A stretch of 64,000 bases of DNA from a virus, in the IMG/VR virus record IMGVR_UViG_3300022746_000019, positions 1 through 64,000 of that record; one strand, written 5' to 3'. Under the pieces are notes generated by a model. That model saw nothing but the letters and a program-made list of their open reading frames with translations, made no database searches and was not told the DNA's origin. Shown piece after piece: positions 44,443 through 53,195 of the stretch; the first letter of the stretch is position 1, and every line of letters begins with the position of its first letter. A program made the translations under genes and the position numbers.

Positions 44443-45108
44443 TTAGGAAAGGGCTTCCGCCACATCCAACAATTCCGCAACAGTGTGGGTCTTGATGGAG
44501 TCAGAGGTGAAGGGCTCAAACTCAGCGAGCTGGGCTTCAACTTCTTCGGGATTGAGTCCCCAATCTTCGCCAAGATCACGAGACTTGACAGAAAGGAGAG
44601 TGTACTGAGTCGACTGCATCTTTCCGGTGCGATTAATCGACCAGAAGTTCTTGTTGAGCGGTCCCTGGGGGGAGAACTCGGCGGCATGCAGGGTCTTGTA
44701 CAAGCGAGGGCTTGCAATGAGCATCTGGCGCTGCGGGGTTCCGTCGACAAACACAACAACGCTGAATGCGGTCTTGCGTTCGGGGCGATCCTGCAACTTG
44801 ACGCAGAGAGGGCAGTTTGGACCAGTGCAGACGTATGAACGACGGCCTTCGGTCTTCTGCTTCAGGAAGTGCTGCGAGTAAGTGGCAAACGGTCCACTCT
44901 TATCAATGAACTTGAGCAGCTGGTACTGCTCGCTGTGCTTGAACTCGATAGGGAAATCGCCACCCGTAGGGGCGTTCTGTGCATCTGCATCGGCCCAGCC
45001 GGAGCCGACGCCAGTGCTTGCTGATGGTGCCGAGGCAGCGGCGGGCCGCTCGTCGACATTAAATGCGTCCTCTTCAGTGAGGTACTTTTCAGTTCGGGCT
45101 ACGCCCAT
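44443..45108 (-). CDS. Probable ssDNA-binding protein (gp32/gp2.5-type layout)
   Basis: 221 residues from ATG 45108, AAGGA 9 nt upstream. An N-terminal flexible Ala/Gly/Asp linker, then FPIEFKHSEQYQLLKFIDKS, a zinc pair in CTGPNCPLC, and FSVVVFVDGTPQRQMLIASP and YTLLSVKSRDLGEDWGLNPE, alternating strands as in an OB fold. The acidic C-terminus is short. It lies between the HTH protein and polA. Fits phage SSB; not certain. Confidence 0.6.
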   Translation of the reverse strand: MGVARTEKYLTEEDAFNVDERPAAASAPSASTGVGSGWADADAQNAPTGGDFPIEFKHSEQYQLLKFIDKSGPFATYSQHFLKQKTEGRRSYVCTGPNCPLCVKLQDRPERKTAFSVVVFVDGTPQRQMLIASPRLYKTLHAAEFSPQGPLNKNFWSINRTGKMQSTQYTLLSVKSRDLGEDWGLNPEEVEAQLAEFEPFTSDSIKTHTVAELLDVAEALS

Positions 45109-45113
45109 TGTTA

Positions 45114-45590
45114 TCATTCCTTAGTTGCATTGTTTGCAGTTTCATTTGCGAGGATTTTGGTCCACGCCTCGCCAATGTCAGTGGTGACTTGGCGGTTCGA
45201 TACCCAGTCTACACGAGACACTGACAGAATGCCAGCGCGGTCAAAGATGTCCACGACAGCGTCAATCATTGGCTTGGTGTAGAGCCGCCTTCCGGCGACC
45301 TCCTTGCCGTGCGAGCCTACCACAGAGGGCATTCGGTACGGGGAATTCGGAAGGCGACCTTCCTTCATCCAGAGCCGGACTGTTGGAAGAGGTCTACCGA
45401 TGGCAGCGGCTAGCGTGCCTAAGGTATACATTTCAACATCTTTGCCATTAGGCAAAGTCTTTTTGTATGAGCGGGCTTCCCACTTGGGTTCAACCTTTTG
45501 CTTAGCCAAGTATTCTTGACGAGCCTTAGGGCGAACTCCGGGGTAGATGTCATCCAACCCCGAAAAAGTCTGCTCAATGAAATCGGACAT
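45114..45590 (-). CDS. MerR/excisionase-like DNA-binding protein
   Basis: 158 residues. At about residues 54-95, MYTLGTLAAAIGRPLPTVRL, WMKEGRLPNSPYRMP and GRRLYTKPMIDAVVDIF follow the winged-helix arrangement of MerR/Xis proteins (helix-turn-helix, then wing, then Y/T helix). No effector domain. Could regulate transcription or bind origin sequences. TAATG overlap with the lipoprotein gene. Confidence 0.7.
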   Translation of the reverse strand: MSDFIEQTFSGLDDIYPGVRPKARQEYLAKQKVEPKWEARSYKKTLPNGKDVEMYTLGTLAAAIGRPLPTVRLWMKEGRLPNSPYRMPSVVGSHGKEVAGRRLYTKPMIDAVVDIFDRAGILSVSRVDWVSNRQVTTDIGEAWTKILANETANNATKE

Positions 45591-45991
45591 TAAAGTGACT
45601 GCACCTGTGAGGTGTACTGGGGGCAGTAGGCCGCCACAGAAACGCCGATGATGTACCCGACTGCTTCCTGCGAAGCAGAAGTTGTGAAGTTGCCGCTGTT
45701 TGCAAGTGCAGCAATGAGATCATAGACGGTGACGCCCTGATCGAGTGCATCGCAAACCTGATGACCAATCTGAATCAAAAGGGTGTCGCTGCTTGAGTCA
45801 ATGTACTGGTTGCCAAGATCATGAAGAGTGGCAAGGTACACGCCGTCAATTCCGGTGTCGGTGTTGGACGAACCGGATGTATCAGACTGAGTTTCAGTTA
45901 CGGTGACTGTCGGCTGTGCGGTGTTTGAGCTTCCGCAGGCCGTCAGGGCAAACGCTGCTACGAGCGCGAGTGCTAGTGCTTTGAGTTTCAT
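45590..45991 (-). CDS. DUF732-like lipoprotein
   Basis: 133 residues. Signal peptide MKLKALALALVAAFALTACG with lipobox LTAC, so the mature protein would be lipidated at Cys19 and anchored outside the membrane. A Thr/Ser linker follows. Residues about 50-125 (YLATLHDLGNQYIDSS, IGHQVCDALDQGVTVYDLI, SVAAYCPQY) carry two Cys in the DUF732 arrangement. Placed among replication genes. Phage lipoproteins often block superinfecting DNA entry; that role is inferred. Confidence 0.7.
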   Translation of the reverse strand: MKLKALALALVAAFALTACGSSNTAQPTVTVTETQSDTSGSSNTDTGIDGVYLATLHDLGNQYIDSSSDTLLIQIGHQVCDALDQGVTVYDLIAALANSGNFTTSASQEAVGYIIGVSVAAYCPQYTSQVQSL

Positions 45992-46002
45992 ATCTTCTCC
46001 CG

Positions 46003-46410
46003 TTAAATAATGAAGGCGTAGGAAACCTTCGACGGAAACATAGCATCGATGTCATCTTCCGTCAATTCGCCCTTATAGAACGCCGCCATAATGGCTTCTT
46101 CGTTGAGTGTGGGGATGAATTCGAGGCAGTCCTCGATGATGTCCTTGTCAGTAAGGATTTTTTCGGCAGTCTCCATATCCAGAGACTTCGATACGCGGCG
46201 CTGATTAGTCAGGGCCTTGACGCCGCTTACCGGATCGTCAATTTCAAGGACTTGATGGCCGCGGCCGTCAACTTCGCCGAGTTCTGTAACGGCCTTCTGA
46301 AGTGCTTTCTTCAGCTCATTCTGCCTAGCAGTTAGCAAAGTCATCTGTTCTTTGATTGCAACATACTGGCGAATGTCATCGACCAGTGCGTCGGAATTTG
46401 CCTTTTCCAT
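46003..46410 (-). CDS. Coiled-coil protein (135 aa)
   Basis: Residues 8-45 form a coiled coil (REQMTLLTARQNELKKALQK-type region); the rest is acidic (TEDDIDAMFPSKVSYAFII). It may be a replication accessory or structural chaperone. No family recognised. Confidence 0.65.
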   Translation of the reverse strand: MEKANSDALVDDIRQYVAIKEQMTLLTARQNELKKALQKAVTELGEVDGRGHQVLEIDDPVSGVKALTNQRRVSKSLDMETAEKILTDKDIIEDCLEFIPTLNEEAIMAAFYKGELTEDDIDAMFPSKVSYAFII

Positions 46411-46448
46411 GGCACCCCTTTCCTTGGGTGCCCAAAGGCTATAGCCGA

Positions 46449-46607
46449 CTATTCGGCTTTGTCAACCTGGCTGATGTAGTCTTCCAACGCCTTGATAATT
46501 ACGCTGGTAACGGTGACGCCTTCAATGGCCGCCTTGTTCTGTACGGCAAGCCACAAATCGTCAGAAACGCGCAGCGTGCGCGTGGGCGTTTTGGGTGCAT
46601 TAGGCAT
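46449..46607 (-). CDS. Ribbon-helix-helix protein (52 aa)
   Basis: MPNAPKTPTRTLRVSDDLWL..., with RTLRVSDDLW (ribbon) and AVQNKAAIEGVTVTSVIIKA (two helices) matching the Arc/CopG fold. Likely dimeric DNA-binding regulator. Start at ATG 46607: TATAAT lies at 46620-46615, so transcription would begin at or next to the ATG. That predicts leaderless expression; no SD is visible. Confidence 0.7.
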   Translation of the reverse strand: MPNAPKTPTRTLRVSDDLWLAVQNKAAIEGVTVTSVIIKALEDYISQVDKAE

Positions 46608-46614
46608 AGGTGTA

Positions 46615-46620
46615 ATTATA
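46615..46620 (-). promoter_or_regulatory. -10 element for leaderless RHH gene
   Basis: TATAAT on the minus strand ends 7 nt before ATG 46607. No good -35 (TTTACT at a spacing of 19). Leaderless mRNAs are common in Actinobacteria. Confidence 0.45.
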
Positions 46621-46626
46621 CTTACT

Positions 46627-46803
46627 TTAGCGGGAGTCTGTGGAGTAAAACCCGCCACCCTTAAATGCCACAGGCGTGGGCTCCCAGAGCCTTTGCGTCA
46701 GGAGCCCACACGCAGGGCAGATTGGGACCTCCTCGTTGTCATGGATAGACCGGGTAACCTCTAACACCTCGGAACAACCGAGGCACTTGTACACGTATCT
46801 CAT
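46627..46803 (-). CDS. FmdB-type zinc-ribbon protein
   Basis: 58 residues: MRYVYKCLGCSEVLEVTRSI, ICPACGLL, then TPVAFKGGGFYSTDSR. The CxxC/CxxC ribbon and the G-G-G-F-Y-x-T-D end match FmdB-family putative regulators. ATGA overlap with the SNF2 helicase stop. Confidence 0.75.
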   Translation of the reverse strand: MRYVYKCLGCSEVLEVTRSIHDNEEVPICPACGLLTQRLWEPTPVAFKGGGFYSTDSR

Positions 46804-48386
46804 ACAGACGATCCTAAGAGAAATTTCCTGAGGCTACCAATTGTCATATCCAGACCGCCCTTGTCGTCAATGCCTTCGCCGTCAAGGACTGCGTCTGCTA
46901 CGGCAGTCTTATGCTGGAGGGATTCCCACTGCCTTTCTTCAATGGAGCCTCGGATTAGGATGTCCTGAACAACGATTGTCTCCCAGGTGGAAGACGCCCG
47001 TTTAATGCGTCCATTTCGTTGAGTGGCTTGCCCAGCCGACCATGGCAAATCATAATTGATTAGTAGGTTGGCTGCTGGGAGATCGACGCCGTAACCACCG
47101 GCATCCGAAGATATGAGAACTCGGATATCGGGAGTCTCGTTAAACGCAATTTTGTTTTCTTCTTTTGTCTTTGCGTCTAGTTTTCCTGAATATACGCGAC
47201 AGCGTTCTTCACCCAAAAGGCTGGCAATCTTTGTTCCCATGTCAACATAGGAAGCAAAGATCACAACCTTGTTTCTTTCGTCTTCATCCAAAAAGTCTTT
47301 GACGTACTGAACAAGCACATCTAATTTGGGAGTCGCCTTGATGTCGTCAAGTAGACCTTCTGTCTGAAGGTCATAAGCATACGACGAACCCTCGCCATTC
47401 ATCTCGGTATACTTCTTAGCAGATGTCCTAAGAAGTTGTGGATCTGAGCAAAGCATGCGAAGGCAACTGATTTTTGCCATGATTTTTCCGCGAGCTTCTG
47501 CTTCAGGGCCGCTGTTGGCACTATCAATGCCATAATGCGCAAAAATATTGAAGTTACCGCCAAACAACGCCTGAGCCTCTTCAAGTTCAAAAATCAAGTC
47601 GGAAATGATGCGTTTGTACAGACCGGCGGTTTTTCTATCAAGAGGCACTAGCATCGGGTCATTGTGAATCGCGTCAGGCAAATACGGAGCTACATCTGGG
47701 TCTTTCTGAGCCTTTCTTACACAGGCTTCTTTTAGCTTCTCGTGCAAAACGGGAAGATTGCAGTAACGCTCAACCCCGCCAAATCCGTTTCTTACAATGA
47801 ATGCCTTGTCAAAGATGTCAAACCGGCCCAATACGCCGTTGTCTACGAACTGCATAATTGAAAAGAGTTCTTCGGGCTTGCCGTTCTCAATGGGTGTGCC
47901 AGTAAGCGCAAACTTAAAGGGCGCGTTTGCCAACTTTTTCACAGCGCGTGAACGCTTGGCTCTAAAACTCTTAATGGCGGTGGCTTCGTCAATAACCACA
48001 AAACCTCGGGGAAGCTTCTTTACTTGATCCCAGTCGTTGACCACTTGCTCGTAGTTCATGATGATGTAGTCAACCCCAGAAGATTCCCAATCCATGGCGG
48101 TCTCGTATTGAGAGGCTCGTTGCTTAGGGGTGCCGTCAATGACTAGTGGAGTGGATGTGCCGTTAGTGAATTTTGTAATCTGGTTTGCCCATTGGTACTT
48201 CAAAGACGAAAGGCAAATCACAAGACCGGGTTCTTGAATCTTGTTTGAATCCATCAACCGCTCAACTGCGGCAATGGTTAGGACAGTCTTTCCAAGACCC
48301 ATATCGTAGGCAACCAGCATCTTTTGCCGGTTACACATTTTGTCTACAGCCTCAGGCTGGTAGGGGAGAAGGGTTCCCGTAAACAT
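46800..48386 (-). CDS. SNF2-family DNA helicase/translocase
   Basis: 528 residues. SF2 motifs: LVAYDMGLGKTVLTIAAVER (I), GFVVIDEATAIKSF (II, DEAT), KFALTGTPIENGKPEELF (III), then NKVVIFASYVDMG (IV), VLISSDAGGYGVDLPAANLL (V) and QATQRNGRIKRAS (VI). Translocates on double-stranded DNA using ATP; in phages, proposed for replication-fork or recombination remodelling. DMGLGKT and TGTPIEN are diagnostic of the Swi2/Snf2 group. Confidence 0.9.
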   Translation of the reverse strand: MFTGTLLPYQPEAVDKMCNRQKMLVAYDMGLGKTVLTIAAVERLMDSNKIQEPGLVICLSSLKYQWANQITKFTNGTSTPLVIDGTPKQRASQYETAMDWESSGVDYIIMNYEQVVNDWDQVKKLPRGFVVIDEATAIKSFRAKRSRAVKKLANAPFKFALTGTPIENGKPEELFSIMQFVDNGVLGRFDIFDKAFIVRNGFGGVERYCNLPVLHEKLKEACVRKAQKDPDVAPYLPDAIHNDPMLVPLDRKTAGLYKRIISDLIFELEEAQALFGGNFNIFAHYGIDSANSGPEAEARGKIMAKISCLRMLCSDPQLLRTSAKKYTEMNGEGSSYAYDLQTEGLLDDIKATPKLDVLVQYVKDFLDEDERNKVVIFASYVDMGTKIASLLGEERCRVYSGKLDAKTKEENKIAFNETPDIRVLISSDAGGYGVDLPAANLLINYDLPWSAGQATQRNGRIKRASSTWETIVVQDILIRGSIEERQWESLQHKTAVADAVLDGEGIDDKGGLDMTIGSLRKFLLGSSV

Positions 48387-48912
48387 CGTACCAATCCATC
48401 GTAGAAACTACCATTGCTTCAAGTTCGTCTTTGCCAAAGTTATTTCGAAGAATATTGTCAAACTTCCAACCGGTCATATTTGATTCTGAAATGTGTTCAT
48501 TGACTGGGCCAACGCCTTTTCGATCAATGCGCCAGACAGTGCCGCCCAATCTTATGATTGCGGCGGCCTCTTCTCGAAACCGCACATCGGAAAAAACCAC
48601 TCGTTCTTCTGGGTTGAGCGACTCTGTGGCTAACTTTACCCATACATCTTTACCGAACTGCTCCTTGGCAAACTCTGTGCCAAACACCTGCAACAAACGG
48701 CGTACTTCTGGATTTCCTTTTGCAACTTGCCAGCCGTACTCGTCAACAACATCCTGTAGCCGAACCGCTGTGTCAATCATTGGGTTGATAGCGTACAAGC
48801 CTTTACGAATGGGATCAGCAAACGCCCTTTTGTCGTACCCGTATCTGGCCACCAAAATGTCAGCAACGGTGTCTTTTCCGGCTCCCGCGTAACCTGATAA
48901 TCCGATAATCAA
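48352..48912 (-). CDS. Deoxynucleoside monophosphate kinase
   Basis: 186 residues from TTG 48912 (overlapping the primase stop, TTGA). MIIGLSGYAGAGKDTVADIL is a P-loop; RAFADPIRKGLYAINP follows; later VFSDVRFREEAAAIIRLGGT and WRIDRKG resemble the lid and adenine-binding parts of T4 gp1-like dNMP kinases. It phosphorylates dNMPs for DNA synthesis. Dephospho-CoA kinase-like alternatives are less likely. Confidence 0.8.
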   Translation of the reverse strand: MIIGLSGYAGAGKDTVADILVARYGYDKRAFADPIRKGLYAINPMIDTAVRLQDVVDEYGWQVAKGNPEVRRLLQVFGTEFAKEQFGKDVWVKLATESLNPEERVVFSDVRFREEAAAIIRLGGTVWRIDRKGVGPVNEHISESNMTGWKFDNILRNNFGKDELEAMVVSTMDWYDVYGNPSPLPA

Positions 48913-49835
48913 GTTAGGGCCCTTTCTCCTCTTAGTGAATGCCGTGCGTTATCAATGCCAAAAACTATCTCATTTTTGCTCATACCGCCAACATCCTTGC
49001 AGTCAATCCCAGAATAATTGAAAAACACGCACTCAAACCCGTACTTAATGGAAAAATTAAGCAGAGCCTTGGACGACTCAACCCCGGCCTCATCGTGGTC
49101 CATAGCGACAACCAGACGGTCAGCTCCCCGCAGTAGGTTTACCTGCGCCTTGGAAACCAGTGCCCCATAGGTGGCTACCCCTCCGCTAATGCCCACGGAG
49201 GCAAGCCGTACGGCGTCTAGGGGGGATTCAACAACAATCATGTCTCCGCCAGAGTACAGGTCATACCCAAACAGGGTGTTGCTCTTCTGTACGCCCTTTG
49301 GGTAGTTCTTAAAGTACCGGCCGCTTACTCCCTTTTCTTGCCACCCGAGCAGTGTGGAGGTGAGTGGGTCGCGAATGGGCAAAATCCAAGCGTCTTTGCG
49401 GGAGTCGTACTTAACGCCGTAGTCCTCCGCCGCGTCCATGGTCAAGCCTCTTCCACGCAACATATCCTGCGTGGGGGTAGTGAACGCTGCCAACATTGAC
49501 TCTGTGATAGTGGTGACTTCTTCATAGGTGGGCTTATGCGCTACGGCGCGTTCCAACCGGCGGCTAAGGCCGTCAGCAGAAGTGAGCCACTCAGCTGCAT
49601 CCTCATACGTAACACCCTGGGTGTAAGAAATAAGGGTTTGCAAACCGCCCTTAAACTGGCAGGAGAAACAGATGAAGGCGCCTGTGTCGGAATTAACCCA
49701 CATAGACGGATTGTGATCGATATGGCCTGTCCGCTCTAAGTGAGCGGGGCAGGATGTCTGCACCTCATACCCCCTAGTTGACACGACGTCTAAGCCGAGC
49801 CGAACAAGGAGGTCCTCCATCTGGTCTACTGTCAT
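48909..49835 (-). CDS. DNA primase (zinc finger + Toprim)
   Basis: 308 residues. The N-terminal zinc finger is TSCPAHLERTGHIDHNPSMW with GAFICFSCQFKGG (C, H, C, C). DAWILPIRDPLTSTLLGWQE links to Toprim: MIVVESPLDAVRLASVG (Glu) and LVVAMDHDEAGVES (D-x-D). Synthesises RNA primers on the lagging strand. Fits single-subunit phage primases without a helicase domain; the DnaB-type helicase is separate at 51565. Confidence 0.9.
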   Translation of the reverse strand: MTVDQMEDLLVRLGLDVVSTRGYEVQTSCPAHLERTGHIDHNPSMWVNSDTGAFICFSCQFKGGLQTLISYTQGVTYEDAAEWLTSADGLSRRLERAVAHKPTYEEVTTITESMLAAFTTPTQDMLRGRGLTMDAAEDYGVKYDSRKDAWILPIRDPLTSTLLGWQEKGVSGRYFKNYPKGVQKSNTLFGYDLYSGGDMIVVESPLDAVRLASVGISGGVATYGALVSKAQVNLLRGADRLVVAMDHDEAGVESSKALLNFSIKYGFECVFFNYSGIDCKDVGGMSKNEIVFGIDNARHSLRGERALT

Positions 49836-50011
49836 TGGTAGGTATCTTTGAGAATTTGAAGTTCGTATTCAAGCGATCTGATAGGCGCCAAATGAAGACC
49901 AACCAATGTGTAGTTATCCACCATTTTTACAACCGCGTTGAGACACTCATTGAACCCAGCCTTGAAAACCTCTTTGTCCTCCGGGCTAAGGGCGTCGTAT
50001 TTTTCAGACAT
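49832..50011 (-). CDS. Hypothetical protein (59 aa)
   Basis: MSEKYDALSPEDKEVFKAGF..., helical, ending LEYELQILKDTYQ. ATGA overlap with the primase, TG overlap with the methyltransferase end. No domain recognised. Confidence 0.65.
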   Translation of the reverse strand: MSEKYDALSPEDKEVFKAGFNECLNAVVKMVDNYTLVGLHLAPIRSLEYELQILKDTYQ

Positions 50012-51368
50012 TGCTATCCACTGCTACCAATCTAGAGATAATCCACGATACTACTGGAACTGCGACTGCATTGCCCATTTGCTTGTACCGGGCGCTGTCT
50101 GGCTGTCCTTTGACCTCTTGCTTCTTGTAGTCGAAGCGCTCGGCCGTCCATCCGTCAGGGAAACCCTGAAGCCGTTCGCATTCGGTCGGTGTTAAGCGTC
50201 GAACAACCGAAGTCAAAGCGCCAGTAGATTGTCGAGTTCCAGCCCTGAGCGTGTGGTGCAGCTCTTCGTTAAGTTGGTCGTTGAACTCGTCGTACCCATA
50301 AGCAAGAACCGTGGCGCGGGTGTCTCCGCCGTTGTCAAACACATTCAATGTGGGGCTGACATCGTCTTCGCGCCATGTTTCGGCGTCTTCAGACGAGCGA
50401 GCGCGACCAGCCTTGACAAAGGTGGCTGGTGGAAACAAGACCTGGTCATTGCCAGTGGAAATGGTCAAAGACTTTTCCACGCTCAGCAGCGGACCTTTAC
50501 CGCCTCCGGCTTTGCCTTCTCGCTGACGCATAAGAACTGCGTCTGAGTCGTTAACAACGAGGTCTGTTGCATCCTTATGATCGCGAGCTTTGAGAGCGCT
50601 GGCGGTACTGTCCTCTTCATAGTCACCAAACCCACGCATACGGTAAGTGAGGGTGTCTCTGGCGCGAGCAGCGCTGAGAGTGGGTGCTACTTCTGAATCT
50701 GGGAAGTCGTATAGTTCGAAGTTTCCCGCTCTACTACCGCCTCCAGCGCCTGCTGAAGTCGCGGTGGAAGTGTTTTGCCGCGACGGTTGGCCCGCAAAAG
50801 GATTCCCGCCGCTGCCTTCGGCGATAGCCAGTACTTGCGCAGGTAATCTTCCGTCGTCTCCAAGACATCCGACAATGAAGACACGACGGCGTCGCTGGGG
50901 GACTCCGAAATGTTGAGCGTCCAGCACCCTCCAGGAGATGCCGTACCCGCGCTCAACCAGCGCCCCGATGACGACTCCCATGTCCCGTCCTGATTTAGAT
51001 GACAAGAGACCAGGGACGTTTTCGAGTACGACCCACTTCGGCTTTGTTTCGTCGAGGAGACGGCAGATTTCCCAAAAGAGACCGCTGCGTCCGCCATCCA
51101 ATCCGGCACGTTTTCCTGCAACAGAGAGGTCTTGGCAAGGGAAACCCCCGACGATGACTCCTCTGTCTGGAACAAATCCGGCTCCGATAAGTTGTTCACC
51201 TGTTACATCCTTTACATCTTCAAACAAAGTGGTTTCTGGGAAGCGGTGCTTGAGTACTCCTCGTGCCGCTGGGTCAATCTCTACCGCCGCTGCAACCTTT
51301 GCACCGTTGGCAGTTAACGCAATGTCAAATCCGCCAACTCCGGCGAACAGTGAAACTGCTGTAAGCAT
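50004..51368 (-). CDS. dcm: C5-cytosine DNA methyltransferase
   Basis: 454 residues. SLFAGVGGFDIALTANG (motif I), GGFPCQDLSVAGKRAGLDGG (motif IV, catalytic Cys in PCQ), VVLENVPGLLSS (motif VI, ENV), QRRRRVFIVG (motif VIII), and YKQMGNAVAVPVVSWI (motif X) near the C-terminus. The region between VIII and IX (about 200 residues, Gly/Ala/Ser-rich) is the target-recognition domain. Modifies phage DNA, probably to evade host restriction. No cognate restriction gene is in view. Confidence 0.95.
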   Translation of the reverse strand: MLTAVSLFAGVGGFDIALTANGAKVAAAVEIDPAARGVLKHRFPETTLFEDVKDVTGEQLIGAGFVPDRGVIVGGFPCQDLSVAGKRAGLDGGRSGLFWEICRLLDETKPKWVVLENVPGLLSSKSGRDMGVVIGALVERGYGISWRVLDAQHFGVPQRRRRVFIVGCLGDDGRLPAQVLAIAEGSGGNPFAGQPSRQNTSTATSAGAGGGSRAGNFELYDFPDSEVAPTLSAARARDTLTYRMRGFGDYEEDSTASALKARDHKDATDLVVNDSDAVLMRQREGKAGGGKGPLLSVEKSLTISTGNDQVLFPPATFVKAGRARSSEDAETWREDDVSPTLNVFDNGGDTRATVLAYGYDEFNDQLNEELHHTLRAGTRQSTGALTSVVRRLTPTECERLQGFPDGWTAERFDYKKQEVKGQPDSARYKQMGNAVAVPVVSWIISRLVAVDSNV

Positions 51369-51380
51369 GTGTAACCTTTT

Positions 51381-51563
51381 CTACTTAGCGCAGTGAATGC
51401 AGTGGGGTGGGCAGGAACCTGTCTCGATTCCATCCCGCTTGTTTATTAAAATTTCAAGAAGTGTGTCAAACAGATACAGCTCCCTAAAAGTCAGTTTATT
51501 GAAATCATTGGAATTAACCAAATTGACCATCTTCTTGAACTTCCTAATCCAGCGAGGGGACAT
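51381..51563 (-). CDS. Hypothetical protein (60 aa)
   Basis: From ATG 51563, overlapping nothing but 1 nt after the DnaB stop: MSPRWIRKFKKMVNLVNSND, LTFRELYLFDTLLEILINK, then CPPHCIHCAK. Cys/His end. Function unknown. Confidence 0.6.
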   Translation of the reverse strand: MSPRWIRKFKKMVNLVNSNDFNKLTFRELYLFDTLLEILINKRDGIETGSCPPHCIHCAK

Positions 51564-51564
51564 A

Positions 51565-52797
51565 CTACAAGTCCGTCCCATCAATCTCGCGGAACCGGCC
51601 TTCGGCCCACTGCCAATCCAGAGTCGCCTCGGCTGGCCCTGAGTTACGGCTGGCGACAACTCTCAACAGTCGGGTATCGTCAATTTCCTCGTCTTCACGC
51701 TGAAGCCCGAGAATAACGTCTGCGTCCTGGAAGAACGAGGACGAGTAGCCAATGGCATCCGCGGTTACTTTTCCGCCCTTCATCTTCCATGTCAAGACCT
51801 GGGTGGAAATAACTATGGGGAGTTGGTACTTCTGGGCAAGACGCTTGAGTGATCGAGTGATGTTGGTAAGAGCCTGAGGGGTGTTGGCCTCGCCGCTCTG
51901 TTCGTCAATCATCAGGTAGACGCCGTCAATGAACACAATGTCTGGTTGGAGCGTCTGAATCTTGCTGGCAATACCAGATACTGTCTGGCCAGCGGCGGAG
52001 TCCACCAGCCAAAACTTGTGCTCCACATTGTCAAGGTTCTTGAGAATCCTCTGGTAACGGGCCTCTTCTTCTTGAGTCAGAGTTCCGGTTAAGAGCCTGT
52101 GGTGAGAGATTAGGGAGCGCATGGCGTCATATCGGTTGAGCTGCTCATGGTTGCTCATTTCAAAAGACTGAAACATAGGAACCTTTGACTGCTCTCGGTG
52201 AATGTTCAGCGCAACCTGCAACGCCAAGGTTGACTTACCTGTCTTGGGCGGGGCAATGATGACAACAAGCTGTCCGTCCTGCAGTCCGCTGGTCGCAGCG
52301 TCAATTGTCGGAAAACCTGTGGGAAGCCCCCTAAGACCGTTAGGAAGGTTCTTTCGCTCAACATACTCTTCCCAGCGCTTGAGGGGTTCATCCGTAAGAT
52401 CGACGTCATTGGTCTGGGTTAATCCGCCCTCTTCAAGGGATACAAGCCCGCGCTGAAGTACCAGCAGCGCCTTCTCGTGGTCCTTCTGCTTCTCCATGCT
52501 GTCGATTGCGTCGGACAACATCTTGGTTGTAGCAAACCGGCGCTGTGCGTCAAGAACAGAATCAATCAGGTACTCAAGAGAATCTTCGGAAGCTGCAAAC
52601 TCATAAGTCGGATAGTTGGATTTGACCACATCCATGCTTGGGGATTCGCCGTACTTGACAAAATGTTCCCTGACGAATGTCCACATCCGCTGGTCTTCAT
52701 CGTCAGCAAACCAACTGGTGTTTACGCCTCGGCTAAGCAGCGCTGAAACATCTCGATCGTTAATGGCTCTACTTAGGAGCCGGCGCTCATTGTTCAT
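51565..52797 (-). CDS. dnaB: DnaB-like replicative helicase
   Basis: 410 residues from ATG 52797 (TAATG with the upstream gene). A helical N-terminal domain (residues 1-130), then the RecA fold: LVVIIAPPKTGKSTLALQVA (Walker A), PDIVFIDGVYLMIDEQSG (Walker B, with D), ISTQVLTW (H3) and SSFFQDADVILGLQREDEE (motif 4 region). Arg in RLLRVVASRNSGP may be a finger. Unwinds DNA ahead of the family A polymerase; loaded by the 53491 ATPase. Confidence 0.9.
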   Translation of the reverse strand: MNNERRLLSRAINDRDVSALLSRGVNTSWFADDEDQRMWTFVREHFVKYGESPSMDVVKSNYPTYEFAASEDSLEYLIDSVLDAQRRFATTKMLSDAIDSMEKQKDHEKALLVLQRGLVSLEEGGLTQTNDVDLTDEPLKRWEEYVERKNLPNGLRGLPTGFPTIDAATSGLQDGQLVVIIAPPKTGKSTLALQVALNIHREQSKVPMFQSFEMSNHEQLNRYDAMRSLISHHRLLTGTLTQEEEARYQRILKNLDNVEHKFWLVDSAAGQTVSGIASKIQTLQPDIVFIDGVYLMIDEQSGEANTPQALTNITRSLKRLAQKYQLPIVISTQVLTWKMKGGKVTADAIGYSSSFFQDADVILGLQREDEEIDDTRLLRVVASRNSGPAEATLDWQWAEGRFREIDGTDL

Positions 52798-53195
52798 TAA
52801 AAATCCAATCCCCAATGACCGTAGCGAAGAAATCTAGTGGGAATGTCTATCACACCGGCCACCTCTGGGCGAAACGGAAGTTCCGCCACCAAATGCTCGG
52901 AGGACTGGTACACCGAAAAATACCTAAATGGGTTAGTACCCATTTCGTCCATAGCCTCAACTAATTCTTTGAGCGCTTCTTCGTCTAAATCAAAGGATAC
53001 TAATTCAAGACTGACGGAGTTACGATCCGCGTAAAGGTACAGGCGGCTCAAAACTTGTCGGTTGTATACATAAGACTTTTCTGGAACCTTAATGAATTTA
53101 AGAACCTTTTTCACAGTAACCTGCTCGTCTCGGATTACATCAAGAGACACGAGAACGCGTTTGGTCAAACTATTGCTCAAATCATTGTTCTGCAT
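52797..53195 (-). CDS. Hypothetical protein in helicase operon (132 aa)
   Basis: MQNNDLSNSLTKRVLVSLDV... has an alpha/beta layout with an acidic patch (FDLDEEALKELVEAMDEMGT). Ends in TAATG with dnaB. Possibly a helicase modulator; no domain recognised. Confidence 0.65.
   Translation of the reverse strand: MQNNDLSNSLTKRVLVSLDVIRDEQVTVKKVLKFIKVPEKSYVYNRQVLSRLYLYADRNSVSLELVSFDLDEEALKELVEAMDEMGTNPFRYFSVYQSSEHLVAELPFRPEVAGVIDIPTRFLRYGHWGLDF

Noticed and set aside
50004-51368. Full restriction-modification system around the C5 methyltransferase
   Set aside because: The neighbours are primase, a small helical protein and DnaB helicase; no endonuclease that would pair with it is seen, so it is called an orphan phage methyltransferase.
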